From NCBI RefSeq assembly GCF_014649715.1, contig NZ_BMTO01000011.1:140979-204978 (forward strand): DNA of 64,000 bases, read 5' to 3'. Made by a program: the position numbers and the translations under genes. The notes beneath the pieces were generated by a model. That model was not told the origin of the DNA. It saw only the letters and a list, made by a program, of their open reading frames with translations, and made no database searches. Source of the DNA: Streptomyces lateritius. Lineage in GTDB: Bacteria; Actinomycetota; Actinomycetes; Streptomycetales; Streptomycetaceae. Of this stretch, positions 31,206 to 39,187 are shown in pieces (the stretch's first letter is position 1; each line of letters opens with the position of its first letter).

Positions 31206-31957
31206 GCACCACCGTCCTGCCCGCCGCATCCGAGCCGGCCGGATCCGAACTCGCCCTGCACGACGTACGGCTCGGCCACGCGGACGGCGCTGCCGTCCCC
31301 GGGACGGTGGCGCTGCGGATCGCGCCCGGGGAACTGCTTGCCGTGGTCGGGCCCTCCGGCTGCGGAAAGTCCACCCTGCTGCGCACCCTCGCCGGGCTGC
31401 TGCCCCCACTGGACGGGCAGGTCACCCAGGACGGTGAGCCGATCGGCCGGCCCACCGCCGACCGGGCGCTCTTCTTTCAGCACGACGCCCTGCTGCCCTG
31501 GCGTACCGCCCGCGCCAACGTAGAACTACCCCTTGCGATCCGTCGGGTGGCCCGGGCCGAACGGCGGCGGTCCGCGGCCGACTGGCTGGACCGGGTCGGT
31601 CTGGCCGGGCACGCCCACAAGCTGCCGCACCAGCTGTCCGGCGGGCAGCGGCAGCGCGTCCAGCTGGCCCGCGCCCTGGCCGGCCGGCCACGCGCGGTCC
31701 TGATGGACGAACCCTTCGGCGCGCTCGACGCGCACACGCGCGCCGAGATGCAGGACCTCCTGGTCGACATCCTGCGAGACACCGGCGCCACCGTCGTCTT
31801 CGTCACCCACGACGTGGACGAGGCTCTGCACCTCGGCGACCGGGTCCTGCTGCTCGGGTCCGGGCGGGTGCTGGACGTACCGCACCCGCGTGAGCGCGAC
31901 GCCCGGCACGCGCCCGGTACCGCCGAACTGCACCGCCGCATCCTCGACTCCCTCTGA
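31202..31957 (+). CDS. ABC transporter ATP-binding protein (SsuB/TauB type)
   Basis: 251 residues with complete nucleotide-binding motifs: Walker A GPSGCGKS (about 50-57), Q-loop FFQHDALLPW, signature LSGGQ (about 145-149), Walker B AVLMDE (about 165-170) and H-loop VFVTHD. The DALLPWRT region is typical of nitrate/sulfonate/taurine importers. It energises the permease encoded upstream, to which it is coupled by ATGA. It is followed 22 bases later by the flavoprotein gene. Confidence 0.95.
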   Translation: MSTTVLPAASEPAGSELALHDVRLGHADGAAVPGTVALRIAPGELLAVVGPSGCGKSTLLRTLAGLLPPLDGQVTQDGEPIGRPTADRALFFQHDALLPWRTARANVELPLAIRRVARAERRRSAADWLDRVGLAGHAHKLPHQLSGGQRQRVQLARALAGRPRAVLMDEPFGALDAHTRAEMQDLLVDILRDTGATVVFVTHDVDEALHLGDRVLLLGSGRVLDVPHPRERDARHAPGTAELHRRILDSL

Positions 31958-31979
31958 AAGCCACCCGAAAGGCACCTCC

Positions 31980-34736
31980 GTGGACACTCTGGTGGACACC
32001 CCGCCGGCCATCCCCGCCCTCGCCGACGCGACCGAACTGTCCTGCGACGTCCTGGTCATCGGCGGCGGCACCGCAGGCACGATGGCCGCGCTGACCGCCG
32101 CCGGACGCGGCGCGCAGGTGCTGCTGCTCGAGAAGGCGCACGTCCGGCACTCCGGCGCCCTCGCCATGGGCATGGACGGGGTCAACAACGCGATCATCCC
32201 GGGCCGTGCCGAACCCGACGACTACGTCGCCGAGATCACCCGCGCCAACGACGGCGTCGTCGACCAGTCCACCGTCCGGCAGACCGCGACCCGCGGTTTC
32301 GCGATGGTCCAGCGCCTGGAGTCGTACGGGGTGAAGTTCGAGAAGGACGAGCACGGCGAGTACGCGGTCCGCCAGGTGCACCGGTCCGGTTCGTACGTGC
32401 TGCCGATGCCGGAGGGCAAGGACGTCAAGAAGGTCCTCTACCGGCAGCTGCGGCGTCGTGAGATGCGGGAGCGGATCCGCATCGAGAACCGGGTCATGCC
32501 GGTCAGGGTGCTGACCCACCCGGGCGACGGCCGGGCCGTCGGCGCGGCCGGTTTCAACACCCGCACCGGGGAGTTCGTCACCGTCCGGGCGGGCGCGGTG
32601 ATCCTGGCCACCGGGGCATGCGGCCGGCTCGGACTGCCCGCGTCCGGCTACCTGTACGGGACGTACGAGAACCCCACGAACGCGGGCGACGGGTACGCGA
32701 TGGCCTACCACGCGGGGGCCGCCCTGACCGGGATCGAATGCTTCCAGATCAACCCGCTGATCAAGGACTACAACGGGCCGGCGTGCGCGTACGTCGCCAA
32801 CCCGTTCGGCGGGTACCAGGTCAACCGGCACGGCGAGCGGTTCGTGGAGTCCGACTACTGGTCGGGACAGATGATGGCCGAGTTCGCGGCCGAACTCGCC
32901 TCCGACCGGGGCCCGGTGTACCTCAAGCTCAGCCATCTCCCGGACGAGACCATCGCCTCCGTCGAATCGATCCTGCACACGACGGAGCGTCCCACCCGCG
33001 GCACGTTCCACGAGGGCCGCGGCCACGACTACCGCACCCACGACATCGAGATGCACATCTCGGAGATCGGACTCTGCGGCGGGCACTCCGCCTCCGGGGT
33101 ACGGGTGGACGCGCACGCCCGCACCACCGTGCCCCGGCTGTACGCGGCCGGCGACCTGGCCTGCGTACCGCATAACTACATGATCGGCGCGTTCGTCTAC
33201 GGCGATCTGGCCGGCGAGGACGCCGCGCGCCACCGGATGTACGAGGGCGAGTTGCCCCGTGACCAGCTGGCCGCCGCCCACGACCTCGTCTACCGTCCGC
33301 TGCGCAACCCCGACGGGCCGCCGCAGCCGCAGGTGGAGTACAAGCTGCGGCGGTTCGTCAACGACTACGTGGCGCCACCGAAGACCGGCGCGAAGCTGTC
33401 CCTGGCGGTGGCGGCGTTCACCCGGATGTCGGAGGAGATCGCCGGGATGGGCGCGCGCACCCCGCACGAACTGATGCGGTGCGCTGAGGTCACCTTCATC
33501 CGGGACTGCGCGGAGATGGCCGCCCGGGCCTCACTGGCCCGGACCGAGTCCCGGTGGGGCCTTTACCATGAGCGGCTGGACCACCCGGGGCGGGACGACA
33601 CGGACTGGCTGCACCACCTCGATCTGCGCAAGTCCCCTTCGGGAGCGATGGAGTTCACGGCACGGCCGGTCGAGCCGTACGTGGTGCCGGTGCCGGAGTT
33701 CGCACCGGCGCCGGGGCCGGAGCGGCGGCTGGGCGAGGTCGCGCTGGTGCCGGTGGCGACGGCCGGCCCGCGGGACGCCGCACCCGCCGCCCGCCCGGCC
33801 CCGCCCTCGGCCGCACCGAGCGTGGCAGCGCCGGCCACGGTCGAGGCCCTCGACGTCTCCGCGCCCAGCCCCGCCCTCCTCCGCCTGCTCTCTCTCACCG
33901 AGGAGTCCCCCGACCTGGACGCGCTGCGCCCCTACCTGGACGCCGCCGACCCGGCTGTGCGGGCGGCCGCCGTGGCCTCCCTCGCCGAGACGGTGCCGGC
34001 CGGCGCCGGACCCGCGCTCGCCGAGCGCCTGCGGGACACCACACCTCAGGTCCGGACCGCCGCCGCGGCCGCGCTGCGCGAACTGGTCGAAGTACTGCCC
34101 GCCGAGGCGCTGTTGGGGGCGGGGCTGCGGGAGGCGCTGGGCGTCGACGACCCGGCCGTCCGGGCCGCCGCGCTCGACGTGCTGCGCGCCCTGCGGCTGG
34201 GCGACGCCGGGGCGTACGCCGCCGCGCTCGCCGACACGGACATCGACGTGCGCATCACCGCCGTCCGGGCCCTGGTCTCGGTGGACGCGGCCGCGGAACT
34301 GGCGGCCGCCGCGGCCGACCCGGCCCGCGAGGTCCGGGTCGCGGTGGCCCGCGGCCTCGCGGCCGTGCACGCCCCGGCCCCCGCGCCGCTCGACCCGCTG
34401 CTGGACGACGCGGACCCGCTCGTCCGCGCCGCCGCGCTCGCCGCACTGGCCGCCACCGGGTGCCCACCCCTCTACGCCGAGCAGGCCGCGGCGGCGCTCG
34501 AGGACCCGGCCTGGCAGGTCCGGGCGGGTGCCGCGACCGCGCTCCGCGCGGCGCCGCCGGCCCGGGCGGTCCCTGCCCTCTCCGGGGCCCTGGCCGACCC
34601 GAACGCGGACGTCCGCAAAGCCGCCGTCCTCTCGCTCCTCCCCCACGCCGCCGAGCCCGGGGCGCGGGCGGCCCTCACCGCGGCCGCCTCCGATCCGGAC
34701 GCCGACGTCCGCGCCTACGCGTCCCGCGCGGCCTGA
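31980..34736 (+). CDS. AprA-like FAD flavoprotein fused to HEAT repeats
   Basis: 918 residues from the GTG at 31980 (AAAGG 7 bases upstream). About 20-560 is a fumarate-reductase/AprA-type flavoprotein: FAD motif VLVIGGGTAGTMAAL, then VRHSGALAMGMDGVNN, AVILATGACG, GGHSASGV and LYAAGDLA. The order and wording follow adenylylsulfate reductase alpha rather than succinate dehydrogenase. The position of the AprA AMP-binding arginine, as I recall it, is not an arginine here, so the substrate is probably not APS. A Pro/Ala linker (about 575-625) joins about nine PBS-lyase/HEAT repeats to the end (DPxVRxAAxxAL pattern every about 31 residues). It pairs with the AprB-like ferredoxin of the operon. Confidence 0.88.
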   Translation: MDTLVDTPPAIPALADATELSCDVLVIGGGTAGTMAALTAAGRGAQVLLLEKAHVRHSGALAMGMDGVNNAIIPGRAEPDDYVAEITRANDGVVDQSTVRQTATRGFAMVQRLESYGVKFEKDEHGEYAVRQVHRSGSYVLPMPEGKDVKKVLYRQLRRREMRERIRIENRVMPVRVLTHPGDGRAVGAAGFNTRTGEFVTVRAGAVILATGACGRLGLPASGYLYGTYENPTNAGDGYAMAYHAGAALTGIECFQINPLIKDYNGPACAYVANPFGGYQVNRHGERFVESDYWSGQMMAEFAAELASDRGPVYLKLSHLPDETIASVESILHTTERPTRGTFHEGRGHDYRTHDIEMHISEIGLCGGHSASGVRVDAHARTTVPRLYAAGDLACVPHNYMIGAFVYGDLAGEDAARHRMYEGELPRDQLAAAHDLVYRPLRNPDGPPQPQVEYKLRRFVNDYVAPPKTGAKLSLAVAAFTRMSEEIAGMGARTPHELMRCAEVTFIRDCAEMAARASLARTESRWGLYHERLDHPGRDDTDWLHHLDLRKSPSGAMEFTARPVEPYVVPVPEFAPAPGPERRLGEVALVPVATAGPRDAAPAARPAPPSAAPSVAAPATVEALDVSAPSPALLRLLSLTEESPDLDALRPYLDAADPAVRAAAVASLAETVPAGAGPALAERLRDTTPQVRTAAAAALRELVEVLPAEALLGAGLREALGVDDPAVRAAALDVLRALRLGDAGAYAAALADTDIDVRITAVRALVSVDAAAELAAAAADPAREVRVAVARGLAAVHAPAPAPLDPLLDDADPLVRAAALAALAATGCPPLYAEQAAAALEDPAWQVRAGAATALRAAPPARAVPALSGALADPNADVRKAAVLSLLPHAAEPGARAALTAAASDPDADVRAYASRAA

Positions 34737-34771
34737 TGGAGGCGGTCAACCGGGGGCCGTACGAACGGACA

Positions 34772-34794
34772 GGCTCGCCATCGCCTCCCGAGCC
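34772..34794. terminator. Hairpin after the flavoprotein operon
   Basis: GGCTCG (34772-34777) and CGAGCC (34789-34794) pair 36 bases past the flavoprotein stop in a 245-base gap between convergent genes. The rest of the gap shows no gene I can support; a short open frame at 34848 has no family resemblance. Confidence 0.4.
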
Positions 34795-34981
34795 GCACCC
34801 GCGCGGCCATGGCTCCCGCGCCCCAACGGCGATGAGCGCCCACCGCGGTGTACCCCGTACCCGATGACGCCTGGTACTCGGACCCGAAGCTGATCGCCGG
34901 GCAACAGCACCTGGCGGCGGCGGTGTCCGGAGGTGCGGGGCGCGTCGGCCACGGCAACCTCCGAACGGAGAGGGGCGTTGC

Positions 34982-35569
34982 TCAGAAGTCACCGGGCGGC
35001 AGCGGCAGGGGCAGCCCGGGCAGGCCGTCGATGCTCTGTGCGATGTGGTCCTTCTTGGTGAAGTACGCGCTCAGCGAGGCGTCGTCCTCACGCGAGAAGC
35101 GCTTGCCGTGCAGGTCGCGATCTTCGTCGTACGACATGAAGGGCACCCCGTATCCGCAGGAGTCACGGACGAGTTCGGCCGTCACCACGATGATCGCGCG
35201 CAGCCCGTGCCGAGTCGGGTCGATGTCCGGGAAGTGCGCGAGCAGTTCCTTGAAGCGCGGGCCGTCCCGGAAGACGGGCTCGCCCCGGCCGTGCACCCGA
35301 ACGATGTTGGGCGGCCCCTGGAAGGCGCACCACATCACCGTGATCCGGCCGTTCTCCCGCAGGTGTGCGACGGTCTCGGCAGTGCTGCCGGCGAAGTCGA
35401 GATAGGCGATCCGCTTCTCGTCGAGCACCGCGAAGGAGCCCTTGAGGCCCTTGGGGGAGAGGTTCACCGTGCCGTCGGCGGCCAGCGGGGCGGTCGCGGT
35501 GAAGAATATCGGCTGCTGCTCTATGAAGGTGCGCAGCCGACCGTCGATGCGTTCATAAGTCTTTCCCAT
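34982..35569 (-). CDS. Pyridoxamine 5'-phosphate oxidase family protein
   Basis: 195 residues, split beta-barrel FMN/F420-binding fold. Conserved blocks are FFTATAPLAADGTVNLSPKG, VMWCAFQGPPNIVRVHGRGEPV and SCGYGVPFMSY. Members of this branch bind FMN, F420 or heme, and most lack a defined substrate; it is not the vitamin B6 PdxH, which carries different substrate motifs. The mRNA is probably leaderless because a good -10 (CATAAT) ends 8 bases before the ATG and no ribosome site is present. Confidence 0.87.
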   Translation of the reverse strand: MGKTYERIDGRLRTFIEQQPIFFTATAPLAADGTVNLSPKGLKGSFAVLDEKRIAYLDFAGSTAETVAHLRENGRITVMWCAFQGPPNIVRVHGRGEPVFRDGPRFKELLAHFPDIDPTRHGLRAIIVVTAELVRDSCGYGVPFMSYDEDRDLHGKRFSREDDASLSAYFTKKDHIAQSIDGLPGLPLPLPPGDF

Positions 35570-35577
35570 GCCTAAGA

Positions 35578-35607
35578 ATTATGTAAGGAAACTTTTCACC
35601 TGTCTAA
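35578..35607 (-). promoter_or_regulatory. Promoter of the PPOX gene at 34982-35569
   Basis: Minus-strand TTAGAC (35607-35602) and CATAAT (35583-35578) are 18 bases apart in a markedly AT-rich patch. The transcription start would fall at or next to the ATG (35569), predicting a leaderless message. Confidence 0.5.
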
Positions 35608-35801
35608 CGAATCCGACCGCGTCTGGTACCCCCTGCCCCACGGCGCCGGCCTGGGGCTCTGCAGGATCGTCCGCGAACTACGGATCCTCCTGGGCACTGG
35701 GAACGGCGCGTGCCCTACCCGCCGGCGCGGCATGCCCGCACCGTCGTCGCCACGCCCCACCGGCGGCGGTCCAGTCCGCGTCGCCTCAAGGCCCGAACCG
35801 G

Positions 35802-36266
35802 TCAGGACAGCGTCATGATCCCCAGGGCCGGAGGGCACTCCAACTGCCGCCGGCCGCGGCGAACACCAACTCCGAGCCCTCGAAGGCTTCCTACGCGCTC
35901 CTCGGGTGCAGGTTGCCGAAGCGCTCGGGCGCACAGGTCCACCTGCAACAGCGTGTCGAAACGGGTGAACTGCGGGGGATCGTAGAGTGCCCAGGCGAAG
36001 CCACGGCTCTCGTCGATCCGGAATCGCTCCACTCCGAACAAGTCCAGGCACACCGGCTCCCAGCGAAGGCCCTCGCCCATCACCCGGGCGTCGATCACGA
36101 GCCTGGCGACTCGCCCCCGCGCCTGTGGACCGAATTCCTGATCAAGCACGACCCGGCGGACGCACGAGTCGCCGAATTCGTAACGGGCCAGCAGCGCCGC
36201 GATCCCGTCCTCGGTCAACACATACGGTCCAAGTCTCCGCGCCGGCACCGGCGGCCTGAGATCCAC
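35802..36266 (-). CDS. Hypothetical protein
   Basis: 154 residues. I do not recognise a family. A protein-like core runs VLTEDGIAALLARYEFGDS, VARLVIDARVMGEGLRWEPV and LFGVERFRIDESRGFAWALYDP; the last about 40 residues turn Arg/Gly-rich and may be past an ancestral end. GTG at 36266 has GAGGAG about 5 bases upstream, which supports this start; that ribosome site is part of an inverted repeat (TCCTCTG...CAGAGGA), so it may be hidden in a hairpin. Upstream bases in another frame also look protein-like, so an N-terminal frameshift cannot be excluded. Confidence 0.55.
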   Translation of the reverse strand: MDLRPPVPARRLGPYVLTEDGIAALLARYEFGDSCVRRVVLDQEFGPQARGRVARLVIDARVMGEGLRWEPVCLDLFGVERFRIDESRGFAWALYDPPQFTRFDTLLQVDLCARALRQPAPEERVGSLRGLGVGVRRGRRQLECPPALGIMTLS

Positions 36267-36539
36267 GCCACTCCTCTGTCGATTCGACCAGCGTCAGAGG
36301 AACAGCCACGCCGGACCCTCGGGGACGCTCGCAGGCGAACAGTTCGCCGACCGCCGACGCGCCGGCCCACCAGCACACGCGGACGCCGGCGGCACCTGAC
36401 CGAGCCGTCCCAGGTGGTCGCCTGCGAAAGACCGCCGATGCCGAAGACGGGCCCGTGGGTGGTGGTGCTCGGGAGCCGACCCTCACCTTGAAGCGTCGAG
36501 AACGGGTAAGTGCGGGGGCTTGGCCGCCGCCGCCGACCA

Positions 36540-36950
36540 TCAGCAGGCAGCGGCGTCCTCTACCGTCGCTCGCACCTTCAGGACGGTGTCGACTCCGGTG
36601 AGCTCCAGGAGCCGCTGTACCTGGTCTGTCGGCGCGGCCACGCGCAGATCGGTCGCCCGGTGCGTGAGGATCAGCAGGTTCAGAAGCGTCGAGTCCGCGA
36701 ACGTGATGCCGGAGGCGTCCAGGACCACCTTCCGGTGCCTGTCGGCCGCGGTGTCGAGCGCGGCCGCCAGAGGGGTGATCGAGTCCATGTCGTAGGAGCC
36801 GCATGCGACGACGACCCAGGTGTCGCGCAACTCGTACTGCATCACCGCAGCCCGGTCGGGTACGTGCGCTTCAGCCTGTTCCGTCGGCTGGTCCGTGGTC
36901 CCACCGGCGTTCTTCGTGCGCCTGGGTGTGACGGCCTGGTTCGAAGACAC
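36540..36950 (-). CDS. STAS-domain anti-sigma-factor antagonist
   Basis: 136 residues. A disordered 35-residue N-terminus leads into a STAS domain: VVVACGSYDMDSITPLAAAL, then VVLDASGITFADSTLLNLLI, where Ser87 in FADST is at the position phosphorylated by an anti-sigma kinase in SpoIIAA/RsbV relatives. Partner-switching control of a stress or sporulation sigma factor is the expected role. No kinase or sigma gene is adjacent, as is common for the many orphan STAS proteins in Streptomyces. It diverges from a winged-helix gene. Confidence 0.88.
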   Translation of the reverse strand: MSSNQAVTPRRTKNAGGTTDQPTEQAEAHVPDRAAVMQYELRDTWVVVACGSYDMDSITPLAAALDTAADRHRKVVLDASGITFADSTLLNLLILTHRATDLRVAAPTDQVQRLLELTGVDTVLKVRATVEDAAAC

Positions 36951-37053
36951 CCCTGGTCCCTCCCGTGACTCGCCCGCAGAATCATGTCAGCTGTTACGCG
37001 AAAAGTATGTCATGTATTCCGCTTCCGGCAACGACGGTCCTTAGAATGCCTCC

Positions 37054-37416
37054 ATGGTTGGAGTGCCCGAATCTCACACCGGCTGGACGTTCATCACCAA
37101 TCACGCGCGCGTGCTGGCGGCCATCGCCGACAACCCGAACGTCCGGATCCGCGACATCGCCGCCCACTGTCGGCTCACAGAGCGTGCCGTCCAGCGGATA
37201 ATTTCTGATCTTGAGCAGGACGGTTACCTCTCCCACACCCGCGACGGGCGTAGCAACACCTACCGCATCGAGCCGGACAAGGTGCTGCGCCATCCGGCGG
37301 AAGCGGGCCTGCCCGTGGCCTCCCTGCTCTCCCTGCTCGTGCAGGACGAAACCGACCGCAACAGCAAGCCGGGGGCCCTGTCATCACGTCTGGCGGATGC
37401 CGGCGGGGCGAGGTAG
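37054..37416 (+). CDS. Winged-helix (MarR-like) DNA-binding protein
   Basis: 120 residues. Segments typical of a compact winged helix: RVLAAIADNPNVRIRDIAAH, RLTERAVQRIISDLEQDGYL (recognition helix and turn) and HTRDGRSNTYRIEPDKVLRHP (wing). The C-terminus is about 30 residues with no obvious effector pocket. TAGAAT (37042-37047) is 6 bases before the ATG and no ribosome site is visible, so a leaderless transcript is likely. It diverges from the STAS gene across an AT-rich 103-base region. Likely an autoregulator or stress regulator. Confidence 0.85.
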   Translation: MVGVPESHTGWTFITNHARVLAAIADNPNVRIRDIAAHCRLTERAVQRIISDLEQDGYLSHTRDGRSNTYRIEPDKVLRHPAEAGLPVASLLSLLVQDETDRNSKPGALSSRLADAGGAR

Positions 37417-37538
37417 AGGAGGATCAGCTCCCGATCGCGGCGCACCCCCTCGACCCGCCGCCTCGGCGCCGCCCCCTCCGTGCCGCCGCTCCCGGCCGCC
37501 CGTGAGCGACAACCGCCGCCCTCGCGCCTGCGCCGTTG

Positions 37539-37557
37539 CCGACGCGATCGGCGTCGG
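37539..37557. terminator. Inverted repeat CCGACGC-GATCG-GCGTCGG
   Basis: A perfect 7-pair stem in the 209-base gap between the winged-helix gene and the LysE gene; either the stop of the first or an operator of the second. A possible -10 (TAGTGG) for the exporter follows. Confidence 0.4.
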
Positions 37558-37625
37558 TGCGCCGTGACGGGGTAGTGGCACCCTGACGCACACGCCTGGA
37601 TGAGGACGGACGAACGGGAGAGCGC

Positions 37626-38246
37626 ATGGCGGTCGACCTCGTCGGTTTCCTCGGCGTGGTGCTGGTGGCGTACGTGGTACCCGGCCCGGACTTCCTCGTG
37701 GTGGTGAGAGCGGCGGCCGAGGACCCGTCGAGAGGGCGAGCCGCCGCATTGGGTGCGCAAGCCGGCTTGTGCGTGCACATGCTGGCCGCTGCCGTTGGAC
37801 TCGCGGTCATGGCCGCCCGCTCTCCCGCGGTGTACAACGCGATCAAACTCCTGGGCGCCGCGTACCTGGTCTACCTAGGGGTGCGGGCGGTTCTCGCCGC
37901 CAGGCGTCCGGCCGGGGCTCCGCCACTGGAGGCCGGGCCCGCCGCGGGGCCGGCGCGGTCCGGCTTCGCGGAGGGCCTCATCACCAACGTCCTCAACCCG
38001 AAGGCTGCGCTCTTCTTTCTGAGCGTCTTGCCTCAGTTCGTGGCCGGCGACGGTTCGTTGTGGCAGCAGATCCTTTTCCTCGGGATCCTGGACGTCCTCA
38101 TCGGGGTCGTCTACTGGTTCGCCCTCGTCCTGATCGCCGCACGACTGCGGGCCTTGCTCGCCCGGCCGAAGGTGCGTCACCGCTGGGAGCTGACCACCGG
38201 CTGGCTGTTCATCGCCATCGGCATCGGGGTCGCCACCGTCGCCTGA
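37626..38246 (+). CDS. LysE/RhtB family amino-acid exporter
   Basis: 206 residues, about six membrane helices. The family start VVLVAYVVPGPDFLVVVR and the NVLNPKAALFFLSVLPQFV motif are diagnostic. Exports amino acids such as lysine, threonine or homoserine (substrate unknown), driven by proton exchange. Start ATG at 37626 with GGGAG 6 bases upstream. There is no adjacent ArgP/LysG-type regulator gene; the winged-helix gene upstream is separated by a 209-base gap with a hairpin. Confidence 0.93.
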   Translation: MAVDLVGFLGVVLVAYVVPGPDFLVVVRAAAEDPSRGRAAALGAQAGLCVHMLAAAVGLAVMAARSPAVYNAIKLLGAAYLVYLGVRAVLAARRPAGAPPLEAGPAAGPARSGFAEGLITNVLNPKAALFFLSVLPQFVAGDGSLWQQILFLGILDVLIGVVYWFALVLIAARLRALLARPKVRHRWELTTGWLFIAIGIGVATVA

Positions 38247-38370
38247 CTCCGCTCGGCGGGGCCCCCGTTGCCCCACTCTGCCGCCTCCACCACCTTCGTC
38301 TCGTCGATTCCCTCAGCAGCCGCGACCGCGACCGACAATCAGCGAGGGAGCAACCCGGGCTCACGCACCG

Positions 38371-38586
38371 TCAGCCGAGGCTTCGTCTGCGGTCCCCGGT
38401 CGACTGCGGTGGGATGCTGCGCAGCCGGCGGGCAGGACGCCTGCTCGGGCCGGTCCTGCGTGCGCCCTCCTCGCAGCACCGGTCTGCGGTCTGGTCGGAT
38501 TCCGCGGGTGCCACCGCCGGGGCGAGAGCGATCGCAGCGACGACCGCCGTCACCACGACGAGGATGATTCCGATGCTCACGGACAT
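38371..38586 (-). CDS. Small single-span membrane protein
   Basis: 71 residues. MSVSIGIILVVVTAVVAAIA is a clear membrane or export segment, followed by Ala/Pro then a charged tail with a Cys-Cys pair. AAAGGCGGG precedes the ATG by 4 bases. I know no family; small membrane proteins of this shape are frequent in Streptomyces. A secreted peptide with an uncleaved or cleaved signal is the alternative. Lone gene, convergent with lysE. Confidence 0.5.
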   Translation of the reverse strand: MSVSIGIILVVVTAVVAAIALAPAVAPAESDQTADRCCEEGARRTGPSRRPARRLRSIPPQSTGDRRRSLG

Positions 38587-38617
38587 GAGTCCCGCCTTTC
38601 GCCTTGACCTTTACCTC

Positions 38618-38646
38618 TTGTGACTACAGAGCGTTTCCCATATGGC
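38618..38646 (+). promoter_or_regulatory. Candidate promoter TTGTGA-17-TATGGC
   Basis: TTGTGA (38618-38623) and TATGGC (38641-38646) with a 17-base spacer lie at the start of the 332-base stretch without a secure gene (38587-38918). It could drive the small frames at 38671 and 38919. Confidence 0.35.
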
Positions 38647-38670
38647 GCACTGTAAACACAGGGAGTGACA

Positions 38671-38922
38671 ATGGGGGCGGGTCAGCCGGCCAGGGGGCAC
38701 GTCGATGACCCCGCTGGCCCCATGCAGGAGCGGGCTGTCAACGCGGACCGCCCGTCACGGAGTTGCGTCAGCGAGTGGGTGCCGAGCACCCACTCGCAGC
38801 TCCGAAGCACCTTCCCCGTCAGTCGCACAACACCCCGTGGCGGTCGCGGAGTCAGCGACGCGCCAGGGGGCACATGTACAGGAACGGGCCGACGGTCGGC
38901 CAGGCAGGAGGCGTGGCAATGA
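38671..38922 (+). CDS. Possible small gene overlapping the next start (doubtful)
   Basis: 83 codons from ATG with AGGGAG 5 bases upstream; its TGA overlaps the next ATG as ATGA, which favours translation. Against it, the composition is Ser/Arg/Thr/Gly-rich without recognisable structure, third-position GC is only about 75%, lower than neighbouring genes, and a 27-base perfect hairpin (38771-38797) lies inside it. I rate it as a leader peptide or upstream open frame rather than a functional enzyme. Confidence 0.25.
   Translation: MGAGQPARGHVDDPAGPMQERAVNADRPSRSCVSEWVPSTHSQLRSTFPVSRTTPRGGRGVSDAPGGTCTGTGRRSARQEAWQ
38771..38797. terminator. Perfect 12-pair hairpin
   Basis: GCGAGTGGGTGC (38771-38782), loop CGA, then GCACCCACTCGC (38786-38797). 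The strongest simple stem in the window. It is about 120 bases before the 38919 gene, so it may act as an attenuator or stop a short leader transcript. Confidence 0.55.
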
Positions 38923-39125
38923 CGGAGGCATCTCACCCCGTGACGGCGGCGGAAGCGGCCCGGTCGGCCCTGGAGGAAGTCGTGGATCCCGGCGCCAGGG
39001 CGGTGGCCCTGGCCTTGCTGGCGGTGCGGGAGGAGCTGGCGGCACTGGCTGAACGGACGGGCAGTGTCGACACGCGGCTGGAGCAGGTGAACCAGTACCT
39101 GGGAGCCCTCGCCAACAAGCCCTGA
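38919..39125 (+). CDS. Small hypothetical protein with coiled-coil-like helix
   Basis: 68 residues. AGGAGG lies 7 bases before the ATG, an excellent site. The sequence is helix-rich: AAEAARSALEEVVDPGARAVALALLAV, then REELAALAERTGSVDTRLEQVNQYLGALANK. No membrane span. Heptad-like leucines suggest a short coiled coil or a helical dimer. It follows a 332-base region with a promoter candidate and a strong hairpin. Function unknown. Confidence 0.7.
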   Translation: MTEASHPVTAAEAARSALEEVVDPGARAVALALLAVREELAALAERTGSVDTRLEQVNQYLGALANKP

Positions 39126-39140
39126 CCATGGGCCGGCTCA

Positions 39141-39176
39141 GGACCACGACGCTTCCCAGCCGTCGCCGGGTGGTCC
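39141..39176. terminator. Hairpin between convergent genes
   Basis: GGACCAC (39141-39147) pairs with GTGGTCC (39170-39176), with an inner GACG/CGTC pairing, in the 62-base gap between two convergent reading frames. A bidirectional terminator candidate. Confidence 0.4.
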
Positions 39177-39187
39177 CGGCCGGCCGT

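Noticed and set aside
34848..34960. Short plus-strand frame after the flavoprotein
   Set aside because: No ribosome site, no known family, runs antisense into the PPOX gene.
35570..35801. Coding potential in the gap upstream of the PPOX gene
   Set aside because: The frames there lack consistent codon bias and ribosome sites; the gap holds the PPOX promoter.
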